Below, piece by piece: positions 6,081-6,140 of a stretch of DNA of 6,140 nt. Position 1 is the stretch's first letter. Each line of letters opens with the position of its first letter. Made by a program: the position numbers and the translations under genes. Location: the NCBI GenBank assembly GCA_003354225.1, contig PIVH01000354.1, positions 1 through 6,140 of the forward strand, given 5' to 3'. The notes beneath the pieces are model-generated. The model was not told where the DNA came from, did no database searches, and saw nothing but the letters and a program-made list of their open reading frames with translations. The DNA is from Globobulimina sp. Taxonomy: Eukaryota; Foraminifera; Rotaliida.

Positions 6081-6140
6081 TTACAGTGAGAAATCGGTAA
6101 GTGTAATTGTTGACCCTGTTGTGGTTGCCTTCACCTCTAG
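6081..6140 (-). CDS. 3' end of an unidentified phage gene (runs off the right edge)
   Basis: Nineteen codons and a TAA stop (6083-6081) are visible. The encoded C-terminus, ending GSTITLTDFSL, is Thr-rich with alternating hydrophobic residues, as in the last strand of a beta-structured virion protein. This is too short to identify. It is the best coding frame here: it ends 20 bases before the lipoprotein ATG, the same tight packing as the next junction, and overlaps nothing. A second frame is open only because it continues into the lipoprotein gene. Confidence 0.55.
   Translation of the reverse strand, partial: LEVKATTTGSTITLTDFSL

Overview
The window is a stretch of a tailed bacteriophage genome, or of a prophage, from the virion structural module. 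All genes lie on the minus strand, so transcription runs from high to low coordinates. The anchor is a 731-residue protein that reads as a P22-type portal: its length is close to the roughly 725 residues of P22 gp1, it has a typical portal core, and it ends in a long Gln/Glu-rich helical tail. It is followed by the start of an acidic, coiled-coil scaffolding-like protein, which is the usual portal-scaffold-coat order. The host is probably Gram-negative, because a phage-encoded lipoprotein with a lipobox is present. An alphaproteobacterial host is a weak guess from the look of that lipoprotein. Nothing in the window shows whether the phage is lytic or integrated.

Layout in the direction of transcription: (1) 6140-6081, the last 19 codons of an unidentified gene. 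(2) 6060-5809, a small lipoprotein. (3) 5785-3257, an 842-residue tailspike or fibre-like protein with an Ig/cadherin-like N-terminal part, a parallel beta-helix-like middle and a LamG-like C-terminal part. (4) 3165-2881, a 94-residue beta-rich protein of unknown role. (5) 2803-608, the portal. (6) 512 to the left edge, the scaffolding-like protein. The first three genes are packed 20-23 bases apart with clear Shine-Dalgarno (SD) sequences and look like one operon.

The last three genes are each preceded by a 77-95 base AT-rich spacer, and these spacers hold the most interesting signal. The spacers before the portal and before the scaffold carry near-identical 30-bp elements (28/30) that begin 0 and 2 bases after the preceding stop codon. 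Each reads as a sigma70-like promoter: TTGACA, 16 bases, TATATT. Similarity continues without gaps over about 65 bp. The spacer before the 94-residue gene has a diverged third copy (TTGTAA, 16 bases, TAATAT) on the same strand. It also has an inverted copy on the other strand, which together form a 69-base imperfect palindrome with 16-bp perfect outer arms. This suggests a family of repeated intergenic control elements that sets expression of individual head genes. The function is inferred from sequence alone.

No tRNA, CRISPR array, insertion sequence, attachment site or convincing intrinsic terminator was seen. No gene-free stretch exceeds 100 bases.
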